DNA of 13,915 nt, from the NCBI GenBank assembly GCA_050184225.1, contig JBFXAN010000164.1, positions 1-13,915 on the forward strand, read 5' to 3'. Positions 1 to 6,685 of this stretch are shown here, piece after piece; the first letter of the stretch is position 1; each line of letters begins with the position of its first letter. The notes beneath the pieces are model-generated. The model saw nothing but the letters and a program-made list of their open reading frames with translations. It searched no databases and had not been told where the DNA came from. The DNA comes from JBFXAN01 sp050184225 (GTDB lineage Bacteria; Chloroflexota; Dehalococcoidia; CAUJGQ01). The translations under genes were made by a program, and so were the position numbers.

Positions 1-2
1 TG

Positions 3-122
3 CTCAAGGGCGAGCGCCTGGAACAACGGATAACTGCACAGCTCGCCGATATCGGCAGGCGACCCGCCCTGGTCCGGTCATTCTTCAGGCATCCAAGTGT
101 TGCCTATATTACTGACTGCTGA
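3..122 (+). CDS. C-terminal end of an unidentified protein (partial)
   Basis: An open frame enters from the left edge and stops with TGA at 120-122, giving the last 39 residues of a protein (begins LKGERLEQRI, ends VAYITDC). The first 25 codons favour G or C in the third position, as real genes of this DNA do, and the peptide looks like an amphipathic helix rich in Arg, Glu and Gln. I do not recognise the family. It could also be a chance open frame, because only 40 codons are visible and the start lies outside the window. Confidence 0.3.
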   Translation, partial: LKGERLEQRITAQLADIGRRPALVRSFFRHPSVAYITDC

Positions 123-374
123 GTAACTCACGACTGCATCGATCCCAAGCTTCATAGGGCCCCCGCAATAGGTGAGCATTCATCAGAGATATTGAAGGTG
201 CTGGAATTGGGGCAAGGCCCCTTCCGGCCCAATGATGATGTTCCATCGTCCTCGTCGATGTAGGCCCACGTCGTGGAAATGCTGCGGTGGCACGCTTTCG
301 CTGCCAACACTCTAGCTCCGATTTCATTGCTGACGCGGTAGGGACGGTCATTGCTGGCCGCCGCCCCCCGCACA

Positions 375-406
375 GAACCGTACGTCGGCTTTCCCGCATA
401 CGGCTC
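375..406 (-). ncRNA. Group II intron domain V hairpin (decayed)
   Basis: The minus strand reads GAGCCGTATGCGGGAAAGCC followed by GACGTACGGTTC. This is domain V: the paired outer stem GAGCCGTA/TACGGTTC with the catalytic AGC triad, and a GAAA tetraloop-like turn. The consensus is 34 nt and this copy is 32 nt. The two missing bases fall near the bulge and upper stem, so the catalytic core is probably damaged. Confidence 0.7.
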
Positions 407-447
407 CCACCACGGGTGGGTGACGGCGAAGCGGCTGTCGTATGCGA

Positions 448-618
448 CCCAACTCTGTTCCACACTGGCCCGGCCCTGTGTCCGGAGCGTGCGTTGTCGG
501 TCCGCATTCCCCGTAGCCCCGCCCTTCGCTCCACCATCTCCGCCACCCGCACGCCGGCTTCGTTCGACGGCTTCCTCGCTACTATGGCGGGGTCCGACTT
601 CTCACCCCCGTGCATCAT
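448..618 (-). pseudogene. Group II intron reverse transcriptase/maturase, N-terminal fragment only
   Basis: Translation from ATG at 618 starts MMHGGEKSDPAIVARKPSNE, which closely resembles the N-terminal leader of one group of bacterial group II intron RT/maturases (MMH-EKSD-AIVA-KP pattern). About 57 codons remain. Similarity to the next stretch of the leader seems to continue in another frame (a GQGRASVEQSW reading), suggesting a small indel as well. None of the RT core follows: there is no YADD motif, no fingers/palm motifs and no maturase X domain, and the sequence goes straight into intron domain V. The fragment is nonfunctional. Confidence 0.6.
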
Positions 619-891
619 TGGGTTCGGCTCCTTGCCTTCCCAATGCGGGCCACCGACGCGCCGACGATCGGACGTGAGATCTCCCAGGTTCCGGCGCGAT
701 CCCTTCGAAGCGTGATGGGGTCTTTGACCTCGGCAGAGTGGGGCCCCCGCATTGCGGAGAAGGTCATGTTGCCCTCGACACTAGCGACGGTCTCGGCTTC
801 TGCGACTCGAATTTCGTGGCTCAATAGCCCGCCCCTCTCGGCTGGATCGCGCCAGCTTTCCTGGCGCACCGCAAAGTGTCGGTAACCTCAA

Positions 892-985
892 TGAAGGCTC
901 CCCCGGGTTGAGGTAGAATCCGTCTTCGAGTGGAGGCGGATGATGAATCGGACGAGATTAACGGAAGAACAGATCGTGCGGCATT
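892..985 (+). mobile_element. IS3-family insertion sequence, 5' stub
   Basis: A possible left end starting TGAAGGCTCCCCCGGGTTGA is followed by a purine-rich AGTGGAGGCGG ribosome binding site and ATG at 940/943, then MMNRTRLTEEQIV, which matches the start of IS3-family OrfA (usual pattern K-RFTEEQI). After about 13 codons the match ends and the frame continues into unrelated sequence, so the rest of the IS was lost by deletion or recombination. The end coordinate is where similarity fades. Its neighbours are other fragments, which marks this edge as a graveyard of mobile elements. Confidence 0.45.
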
Positions 986-1073
986 CACCGATTGTAGGGT
1001 ACCACTCGCTAGGCCTCCTTGGCCCGCGGCGGCAAGCCGCTCATGCTATGCTGGTTGAGTCCATGTCTATACC

Positions 1074-1256
1074 TCATCGTCCCAACCTCCGGCTTCGTCC
1101 GAGCGACCAGTTCACATCACCATCGGGCAAGGCGACGCCGGAGATGGCACGACCGACATATTGCTCAAGCGCGGGCCGCCAAGGGACCAGGCTAAAGCCG
1201 ATCCCGTCGTCGATCATGGCGAACCGGCCACTCGGGAGCTGGGTCGAGCCGACGAG
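1074..1256 (-). repeat. Diverged second copy of the relaxase 3' end
   Basis: Direct repeat of 1596-1778, in the same orientation and alignable without gaps over 183 bp including the stop codon, at roughly 75-80% DNA identity judged by eye. The divergence is too great for a recent tandem duplication, so this copy probably came from a related but different element. Confidence 0.75.
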
Positions 1257-1319
1257 GGTGACGAGCACGATGGTGAATACGAGAGTAATCTGCCCCCAGA
1301 GGATCTTGGTCGCGGACAT
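1074..1319 (-). pseudogene. Chimera: TraG/VirD4 coupling protein N-terminus joined to a relaxase C-terminus
   Basis: An 81-codon frame. Residues 1-22 (MSATKILWGQITLVFTIVLV) are the hydrophobic N-terminus typical of the TraG/VirD4-type coupling protein that normally follows rlxS in these elements. From residue 22 (LVGSTQ...) it becomes a diverged copy of the last 60 residues of the relaxase encoded at 1596-3701: 47 of 60 positions are identical, including FAMIDDG, GFSLVPWRPAL and GDVNWS. The coupling protein's ATPase domain and second membrane segment are gone. The likeliest origin is recombination between two related elements that deleted traG and left the tail of a second relaxase gene. The 81-residue product is unlikely to function. 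Confidence 0.65.
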
Positions 1320-1595
1320 GGCGACGCAAGATCAAACCGTTACACCTCGATTGCACAAGACCGGCATCGCGGGGAGCGCCTGCGCGGCGGTCCTGGCGTG
1401 CAATTCGGATAGACACTTGGAACACATGCACTCGTAACAGTGACGGGGTCGCATGCTGACTTCCTGGAGCGATAGTCCCTCAGTTCGCCGGAAATCGCTC
1501 GTCCACGCACGAGCACGCTACGTTGACGTGGATGACAATATGAAGAGCTGCTGTCGAGCCGGGAGACGGTCTTCACGACTTCGCTCGCTCACTGG

Positions 1596-3701
1596 TTACA
1601 GGCCCAGCCCTCGGCTCCGTCTGAAGGACCAGTTCACGTCGCCGCCGGGCAACGCGACTCCCGAGACGACACGACCGATGCGCTCGTCGAGTGCCGGCCG
1701 CCAGGGCACCAGGCTGAAGCCCAGCCCATCATCGATCATGGCGAACCGGCCGCTGGAAAGCTGCGTAGAGCCGACCAACTGGCCGGCGACATGGCTTCCC
1801 GGGATGGCAGGCCGCCATTCCCGGCCCCGCTCGGTGGCGAGTGCCTTGCCGGCGCGCTCGATGTCACGGGCCTCTAGCCGCTGCACCAAATCTCTTGGCG
1901 CACTGACGCGTCCATCGCCGAGTTCGGTGGCATAGCCCTTGTCAGCCAACCATCGCCGACGCTTGGCCAGTGCCGCGGTCACTTCCCGGCCGAACCCGTC
2001 GTCCGCCAGAATGGTACGGTGCCGGGACGCCAACTCGCGATCGAGCCAGGTCGCGCCGTCATAGGCGGTCTGCTGCCCGAGGCTCGTGGGCGAGAGAACG
2101 CTGATGCGGCCGATCGTCCGGTCCCGCGCCAGATCGTAGGCCTGCCCGCGCTCCAGCAAGTCGGCCGGAACGCGCCACTGGTCGGCGTCGATCCGCTCGA
2201 CATGTCCCGCCCTGCGCAGCGCCTCCAGGCGCCGGACGTGGGATCGGACGTAGGCGGCAGGATCGCCGCCCAGACGCTCGACGGTGCCGACAGCCTGCTC
2301 CAGATGCCTGGCCGGCCGATAGATGCCCTCCTTGCCGGCAATCGCGAGGATGTTGCGGTCCGAGGCGCGCGGTCCGACCTGGCCGGAACCCGCCGCCACG
2401 ATCATGCCCCGCTGGATATCCTCGGCTCGGGCCGGATCCATCTCGAGATGATGGACACGCCCGTCCACGCCGTCGATCACCAGCCGCAGCCGCTCGCCCA
2501 TCTCGTCGCCGCCCAGCCCCTTGTCGAGCACACGGCCTACGATCGGCTCGGTCATCTTTTTCCGGTGAAGGACATAGCCCGCGATAGACCGGGCGTCGGC
2601 CAGCCCTTCCCGCTCCAATGCCTGATGCATGGTCTTGATGATGTCGCCGTGCTCGCCCAAGTCCCGCAAGACAGGTTCGGCCCTGGGCGACACGGTCCAC
2701 CGTCCGGGCTCCACTTCGGTGGCCAAGCCCATGCGTTCCAGCTTGCGCGCCCGCTGGATCAGCAGGGCCCGGTTCTGCCGCAGGCTGTCGAGCATGTCCC
2801 GGTCCGGCCGCAGGTCGGCGAACTCGTTGCGGCTCCTTTGCTCGGCAATCAGCATGCGGTCGAGCTGGGTGAAGCGGTCGGCATCGATCTCCCGCTCCAG
2901 GCTCCGGGATACCTCCTGCTCGGTCTGCCGGCCGAGTTCCCGGGTCACCACCTCGCCCGCCCGCTCCCGGATTCCATGGGCGATGTAGTCACCGGCGATG
3001 TTGAGGGTCTTGCCGTCTTCGGTGACGCCGCGGACGATGATGTGGGTGTGGGGATGGCCAGTGTTGTGGTGATCGACCGCAATCCAGTCGAGCCGGGTCC
3101 CAAGGTCGGTCTCCAACTCCTTCATCAGTTCGCGGGTGGTAGCGCGGGGATCGGCGATCTCGACACCATCCTCGGCCGACACGATGAAGCGAAACTGGTG
3201 ACGGTCCTCACGGCCGCGTTCAACGAACGCACGGCCGTCGTCGACATCTCGACTGGCCGAATAAACCTGCCCCTTCTCCCCGTCTTTCGTCACGCCGTCG
3301 CGCTGGAGATAGCGTAGGTGGGCGTCGACCGCCTTGGCGCTGACGAACTGCCGTCCCCGGGCAGCGCCGCGCTGCGGATTGAGCTTCACGACGCGGGCCT
3401 TCACCGCGACGCGCCGCGACCGCGTGCGGACACCACCGTGCCGGCTCCAGGCGCTCCGGCTCTTCAGCGCCGCCGCCACCGCCGCTCCCCGACCCCGCAC
3501 ATTGAACCGGCCGCTTCCCTTCCCGGTCCCATTCAGCCGGGAAGGATCACCGCCGGCCCGCCGGACGGCCTGTTGAACCTGGCCTGCGAAGCTCGTCGGG
3601 GGTGCCCGCACGCCGCCGACGCGGCGTCCGCCAATCCGCGCACTGCCCCGATCCCGGATCTTGCCGGGCCGGAGCCGGAAATCGTCGTCATCGCGTGCCA
3701 T
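1596..3701 (-). CDS. rlxS: Relaxase/mobilisation nuclease, RlxS type (VirD2-like domain plus DUF3363)
   Basis: A 701-residue relaxase that would nick oriT and lead the transferred strand. After a basic, low-complexity N-terminus (residues 1-115), the nuclease domain carries the HUH metal-binding motif at about 210-220 (DHHNTGHPHTH, with H216, H218 and H220). A candidate active-site Tyr is Y131 in HLRYLQRDG; that choice is inferred. Residues from about 280 onward fit DUF3363, and the tail ends RSRGLGL. The ATG at 3701 (MARDDDDFRLRPG) is chosen because family members begin this way; an in-frame GTG at 3734 is possible, and no strong Shine-Dalgarno precedes either. The gene looks intact, but the coupling-protein gene that should follow is destroyed, so transfer would need one supplied in trans. 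Confidence 0.9.
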   Translation of the reverse strand: MARDDDDFRLRPGKIRDRGSARIGGRRVGGVRAPPTSFAGQVQQAVRRAGGDPSRLNGTGKGSGRFNVRGRGAAVAAALKSRSAWSRHGGVRTRSRRVAVKARVVKLNPQRGAARGRQFVSAKAVDAHLRYLQRDGVTKDGEKGQVYSASRDVDDGRAFVERGREDRHQFRFIVSAEDGVEIADPRATTRELMKELETDLGTRLDWIAVDHHNTGHPHTHIIVRGVTEDGKTLNIAGDYIAHGIRERAGEVVTRELGRQTEQEVSRSLEREIDADRFTQLDRMLIAEQRSRNEFADLRPDRDMLDSLRQNRALLIQRARKLERMGLATEVEPGRWTVSPRAEPVLRDLGEHGDIIKTMHQALEREGLADARSIAGYVLHRKKMTEPIVGRVLDKGLGGDEMGERLRLVIDGVDGRVHHLEMDPARAEDIQRGMIVAAGSGQVGPRASDRNILAIAGKEGIYRPARHLEQAVGTVERLGGDPAAYVRSHVRRLEALRRAGHVERIDADQWRVPADLLERGQAYDLARDRTIGRISVLSPTSLGQQTAYDGATWLDRELASRHRTILADDGFGREVTAALAKRRRWLADKGYATELGDGRVSAPRDLVQRLEARDIERAGKALATERGREWRPAIPGSHVAGQLVGSTQLSSGRFAMIDDGLGFSLVPWRPALDERIGRVVSGVALPGGDVNWSFRRSRGLGL

Positions 3702-4051
3702 GCCATGACGATTGGAAGCCGCACGAGGGCCCACAAGAGGCAGACTTCACGGATCGTCGCGGGGCGTAGAAAAGGCCGTTCCAGCGTAGCCGCGGGAGGC
3801 TAGGCCTTCGAGCGACGGCGTCCGAAGCGTTGAACTCAAACAATAAATCGATCCAAGCGCCGCTCGCGCATCGCAACAAGCTGACGCGAGCCCTTCAAGA
3901 AACAACGTGCAGACAACCATTTCGGCGGATCGCGCCGGCAGCGGGGCAACCCGCTTTATCTTGCCGTCCATGATCTAGGGACCTCCGACTGACGAACCTC
4001 ATAGGCACGTTCGCGGAAACGATCGAAGCATGTGACCCACAACGCTTCCCA
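3702..4051. other. 350-bp gap between transglycosylase and relaxase genes; no convincing gene
   Basis: Related elements usually have a small DUF736 gene here, and I see no trace of it in any frame. The best candidate is a 74-codon minus-strand frame (3747-3971) whose ATG is preceded by GGAGGT at 9-base spacing, but its product (MDGKIKRVAPLP...) is unfamiliar and rich in Ala and Cys, so I do not call it a gene. A perfect hairpin AGCGGG-GCAA-CCCGCT lies at 3940-3955, followed on the plus strand by TTATCTT. It could be a structural element or part of an oriT, which is often next to the relaxase gene; this is unproven. Confidence 0.4.
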
Positions 4052-4870
4052 TCACGGCAGCCGGTTTGCGTTTCCCCGGCGAACAAACAGTCCGTCCGCT
4101 GGTGGCGTCAGCGGAGATACGCCCGCAGCGGAACGACTGACCGACGTTCGGCCTAATGCCGTTTGGAATGTGGACGACGTGGCCGCGGGATTGCTCTGAT
4201 CGTGTGCAGCGAACAGCGGTGAGTCCTGCCACGACACGGCGCGACGGCGAACGGTGACCTCGTCGTTGGCCTGTCCTGCTCCGATCAGCGGGGCGAGCAT
4301 GGCGACGTAGAGCTCAGTCTCTGCCGGCAGCTCCCGGCCTGTCGCCAGGTACTGGTCGTAGCGCGCAGGACCTGCATTGTAGGCTGCCAGAAAACCGGGC
4401 GAGCCGTAGCGATCATACATCTCACGCAAGTACGCCGCGCCGGCAAGGATGTTGTCGCGTGGCTCATAAGGGTCGGCTCCGAGCCCATGATGGGCACGCA
4501 GACCGGCCCAGGTATCGGGCATGATCTGCATCAACCCCATGGCGCCTTGCGGCGAAAGCGCCAGCACGTCGCCGCCACTTTCCATCGCCATCACGGCGCT
4601 GATCCAGGATGGCGGTATCCCGAATCGTTGCGCAGCTTCGCGGACAAAGCTTGCATAAGGATCGGCGGCAGATTTGCGCTGAGACTGCGCATCGACAGCG
4701 GGCTCAGCATGTAACCTCCCTTCTACCCCGGCCGCGCCCAACACCAGCAGGATGACAACGATCGGCACCGCTGCTTGGGCGACAGCTCGCCGGAGCTTGG
4801 CCGGAAAGGAGGAAGGGTCACGACTCTGCGCGAACAAGAGAGCTGCTGCTCGAGCGTGAAAGCGCTGCAT
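4052..4870 (-). CDS. Lytic transglycosylase (SLT family) of the transfer module
   Basis: A 272-residue protein that would cleave peptidoglycan so that the conjugation channel can cross the wall. One hydrophobic segment at about residues 34-50 (VPIVVILLVLGAAG) acts as membrane anchor or uncleaved signal. The SLT domain follows at about 72-185, with catalytic Glu E97 in AMESGG, then GAMGLMQIMP, and AAYNAGP near 165. The C-terminal 80 residues are unstructured and polar. The ATG at 4870 is chosen because GGAGG sits 8 bases upstream; a TTG at 4876 would overlap the traF stop. The start lies two bases beyond the end of the upstream peptidase gene, so the two are probably translationally coupled. 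Confidence 0.9.
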   Translation of the reverse strand: MQRFHARAAALLFAQSRDPSSFPAKLRRAVAQAAVPIVVILLVLGAAGVEGRLHAEPAVDAQSQRKSAADPYASFVREAAQRFGIPPSWISAVMAMESGGDVLALSPQGAMGLMQIMPDTWAGLRAHHGLGADPYEPRDNILAGAAYLREMYDRYGSPGFLAAYNAGPARYDQYLATGRELPAETELYVAMLAPLIGAGQANDEVTVRRRAVSWQDSPLFAAHDQSNPAATSSTFQTALGRTSVSRSAAGVSPLTPPADGLFVRRGNANRLP

Positions 4871-4872
4871 GG

Positions 4873-5388
4873 TCAATCCTCCCTCTCGATCCAGACGGGG
4901 TGCGCGCGGCCGATGACGGCGGACGCGGGGATCGAGCCGAAGTACCGCCCGTCCAGAGAGTCCGCCGACTGCCAGTTCATGAGGAAGAGCTCACCCTGGG
5001 CGATGACGCGACAGCCCTGCCAGAAGGGAAGCGGCCTGCCCCGTCCGTCGCGCTCGCGCGCCACGCCCATCGCGATCGCATCGACCAGGACCGTGAGCCG
5101 TTCTCGGCAGACCGTTTGACCGGGAAGCGCCAGGACGTGCTTCAGCATGGGAACGCCGCGCGGCAGATAGTTGCCATCGACGAGGAAGGTCGCGAGCGGC
5201 TCCGGCGGCAGGACAGCGACCAGTTCGGTGACGTAGCGCTGGTCGGTTGACTGCAGGCGGTAGAGCCCTACGGGCACACTTGCCGAGGCGTTCCACATGT
5301 AGAGCGGCAGCGGATGGCTGCCGAAGGTGAACGCAAGGAGGCCGACACCGGCGAGCGTGGTCACGAGCACACGCATTCGACCGGTCAT
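4873..5388 (-). CDS. traF: TraF-like S26 family signal peptidase
   Basis: A 171-residue inner-membrane serine protease. In RP4-type systems TraF matures and cyclises the pilin; the same role is inferred here. An N-terminal membrane segment (about residues 6-23, VLVTTLAGVGLLAFTFG) precedes the catalytic region. The nucleophile is probably S37 in SASVPVGLYRL, and the general base K83 in MLKHVLALPG; both motifs are standard for the family. The C-terminal half contains the expected GELFLMNWQSADSLDGRYFG region. Its ATG overlaps the stop of the DUF2840 gene as ATGA, and its stop is two bases before the transglycosylase start, so it is the middle gene of a tight three-gene operon. Length is normal for the family and all key residues are present. 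Confidence 0.9.
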   Translation of the reverse strand: MTGRMRVLVTTLAGVGLLAFTFGSHPLPLYMWNASASVPVGLYRLQSTDQRYVTELVAVLPPEPLATFLVDGNYLPRGVPMLKHVLALPGQTVCRERLTVLVDAIAMGVARERDGRGRPLPFWQGCRVIAQGELFLMNWQSADSLDGRYFGSIPASAVIGRAHPVWIERED

Positions 5389-5849
5389 GAGCCTATCCGC
5401 CGCCGCAGAAGCCAGGCTTTGTGCCGCTCCAAGGTGTAGGGTCTGAGTGCTTCGCCGACCGACAGACGATTGTGAACGTGACGCCAATAGTCCGGTGCTG
5501 CATCGGCCGCGTCGATGCCCAGCGACTCGACGATGTCGATCATCTGCAGCACGTGCTTGACCTTCGGCCAGCCGGACGCACGCAGCAGGATGTCGGCGCC
5601 AGGACGTACAAACGGCACTGTTGCGCAGGTTTCGCTGGACCGGACGGCACGCAGGATGTCGATACGGGACGCCACCGTGCCGTAGTCGTTGGCCGCCCAG
5701 CGCACGAAGGCGAAAATGCTGCCGGGAGCAAAAGACAGGACACGCCGACGCCGATCGAGGATCTGCTCCTCTGCGGCTCGGCCGAAGCGGATCCAATGCT
5801 CGATCTGCTTCTCGAGCCACAGGAGCTCGACATGCGTGAGAGCGCTCAA
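5385..5849 (-). CDS. DUF2840 family protein, TTG start
   Basis: A 154-residue soluble protein of unknown biochemical function, found almost always next to traF in this plasmid/ICE type. Recognisable family stretches are LTHVELLWLEKQIEHWIRFG at the N-terminus, ILDRRRRVLSFAPGSIFAFVRW and ASRIDILRAVRS in the middle, and PDYWRHVHNRLSVGEALRPY near the C-terminus. The start is placed at TTG 5849 because a perfect GGAGGT lies 5 bases upstream and family members begin just ahead of the LTHVEL motif. The open frame extends further upstream into the transposon, but that part is not family-like. The GGAGGT lies inside a predicted hairpin, and a TGA in another frame overlaps the TTG, suggesting coupling to a former upstream gene. 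Confidence 0.85.
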   Translation of the reverse strand: MSALTHVELLWLEKQIEHWIRFGRAAEEQILDRRRRVLSFAPGSIFAFVRWAANDYGTVASRIDILRAVRSSETCATVPFVRPGADILLRASGWPKVKHVLQMIDIVESLGIDAADAAPDYWRHVHNRLSVGEALRPYTLERHKAWLLRRRIGS

Positions 5850-5914
5850 GCGGCACCTCCGTCCCGCGTCGGAGGCACGCGCAAGGACAGTCCCCTTACC
5901 GGGAAACCTGTTAT
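5846..5914 (-). pseudogene. Possible C-terminal scrap of a lost upstream gene (parA?)
   Basis: In the frame ending with TGA at 5848-5846, a short open stretch (ITGFPVRGLSLRVPPTRDGGAA) ends with a stop that overlaps the TTG start of the DUF2840 gene as TTGA. Such an overlap is what translational coupling to an upstream gene would leave behind. In related elements that upstream gene is parA. The peptide is too short to identify. The call rests on position and overlap only and could be coincidence. Confidence 0.2.
5853..5878 (-). promoter_or_regulatory. RNA hairpin masking the DUF2840 ribosome binding site
   Basis: The minus-strand RNA can form a 9-bp stem, GUGCCUCCG / CGGAGGUGC, around an 8-nt loop (ACGCGGGA). 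The 3' arm contains GGAGGU, the ribosome binding site of the TTG start 5 bases downstream. Two of the nine pairs are G-U and would be mismatches on the opposite strand, which points to a function in this RNA. Inference: the hairpin keeps initiation low unless a ribosome translating an upstream gene opens it. Confidence 0.5.
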
Positions 5915-5919
5915 CCCCG

Positions 5920-5924
5920 ACGGT
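5920..5924 (+). repeat. Target-site duplication, left copy (ACGGT)
   Basis: ACGGT lies directly outside the left terminus TGTCGG and is repeated exactly at 10859-10863 outside the right terminus CCGACA. Five bases is the duplication length made by Tn7-type and Mu-like transposases. Confidence 0.88.
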
Positions 5925-6021
5925 TGTCGGTGTTCGAGGTTTCGTGAATCGGCAGGCGAGCGAACGCGAGTCCGCACAAGGATTTGCGTGCATAGATATA
6001 GGTCCATGTTTGTGAACTGAC
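5925..6021 (+). repeat. Transposon left end: terminal repeat and inner TnsB-type binding sites
   Basis: The terminus TGTCGGTGTTCGAGGTTTCG (5925-5944) runs on to GTGAATCGG. The core GTTTCGTGAATCGGC (5939-5953) is the inverted counterpart of the right-end repeats. Two weaker look-alikes in the same orientation, each 9 of 15 matches, occur at 5983-5997 (TTTGCGTGCATAGAT) and 6007-6021 (TGTTTGTGAACTGAC). The outer site is firm and the inner two are tentative. The tnsA promoter presumably lies in this region, but I could not pick it out with confidence. Confidence 0.8.
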
Positions 6022-6061
6022 CCCAAAATGTGCGATGATTGCGTACTGAGTCGTTTTCCAA

Positions 6062-6685
6062 ATGGAGGGCGATCTGCGGCGCATTCCGCTCAGTCGGCGG
6101 TCGCATGTGACCGGGTTCCAGGCCCTCGCGACGGGGGTGGCGGAGCATGAGAGCGCCCTCGAGCGGGACTTCGTGACGCTCGCGAGCTTCCTGGATGCGA
6201 GCGCGGTCGTGACGGCGCAGCCGGTGACCATCCGCTTCGAGGACGAAGGCCGACAGCGGCGATATACGCCAGACTTTCGCGTCGACTGGAGCGACGGCCG
6301 CTGCGAGATCGTCGAGATCAAGTACCGTGCTGACCTGCGGGCTGGATGGAGCCGCTTCCGACCGGCCTTTGCGGCTGCACGGTACTGGGCGCGGAGCAAC
6401 GGTGCGCGATTCAGGATCGCCACCGAACGCGGCATCCGTGGTCCGCGGCTCGAGGCAGCGAAGCGGTTGCTGCCGCTCCGGCGCGCGCCAGTTGACGCGG
6501 CATTGGCCGAACGGGCGGTTGCCCATGCCCGCGCCCATGCGGCCAGCTTCGGCGATGTGGTCGCTGCGTTGCCGGTCTCGCGTGAAGCGGGTCTCGCCGT
6601 GGTCTGGCGGCTGATTGCGCGTGGCACGCTTGTCGTCGATCTCACGATGCCGGTCACGACCGAGACACGGGTGACGACGCCATGA
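6062..6685 (+). CDS. tnsA: TnsA-like endonuclease
   Basis: A 207-residue protein expected to cut the 5' ends of the transposon while TnsB joins the 3' ends, so that the element is fully excised. The N-terminal PD-(D/E)XK nuclease fold is visible: an acidic helix HESALERDF (E30/E34), YTPDF with D71, and VEIKY with E85 and K87, matching the E...D...(E/Q)-x-K catalytic set of TnsA. The C-terminal part (about 130-207) resembles the helical/winged domain that contacts TnsC: it has a run of Ala/Arg-rich helices and WRLIARGTLVVDL at the end. The ATG at 6062 is the first in frame; no clear ribosome binding site precedes it. Its TGA overlaps the tnsB ATG (ATGA). The length is somewhat shorter than Tn7 TnsA (273). 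Confidence 0.88.
   Translation: MEGDLRRIPLSRRSHVTGFQALATGVAEHESALERDFVTLASFLDASAVVTAQPVTIRFEDEGRQRRYTPDFRVDWSDGRCEIVEIKYRADLRAGWSRFRPAFAAARYWARSNGARFRIATERGIRGPRLEAAKRLLPLRRAPVDAALAERAVAHARAHAASFGDVVAALPVSREAGLAVVWRLIARGTLVVDLTMPVTTETRVTTP

Larger units (their letters stand above)
337..869 (-). mobile_element. Internally deleted group II intron remnant
   Basis: Read on the minus strand, this begins with the group II 5' consensus GTGCG (869-865), runs through about 250 bases typical of the ribozyme region ahead of an intron-encoded protein, enters the N-terminus of a reverse transcriptase (ATG at 618), and then passes directly into a domain V hairpin (375-406) and a domain VI-like segment ending near CCCTACC at about 337. 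A complete intron of this kind is about 2 kb. Here some 1.4 kb of RT/maturase coding sequence is absent, so the remnant can encode no maturase. The exact 3' splice position is inferred from the usual ending and may be off by a few bases. The assignment rests on domain V and on the RT N-terminus resembling bacterial group II intron proteins from memory. Confidence 0.72.

Noticed and set aside
2019..3317. 432-codon plus-strand frame inside the relaxase gene
   Set aside because: It lies wholly antisense to the relaxase, whose HUH motif and family tail are in the other strand; its translation resembles no family.
3747..3971. 74-codon minus-strand frame with GGAGGT ahead of its ATG
   Set aside because: The ribosome binding site is plausible, but the product matches no known family, is not DUF736 as expected here, and has unusual composition. 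It is mentioned in the gap entry only.
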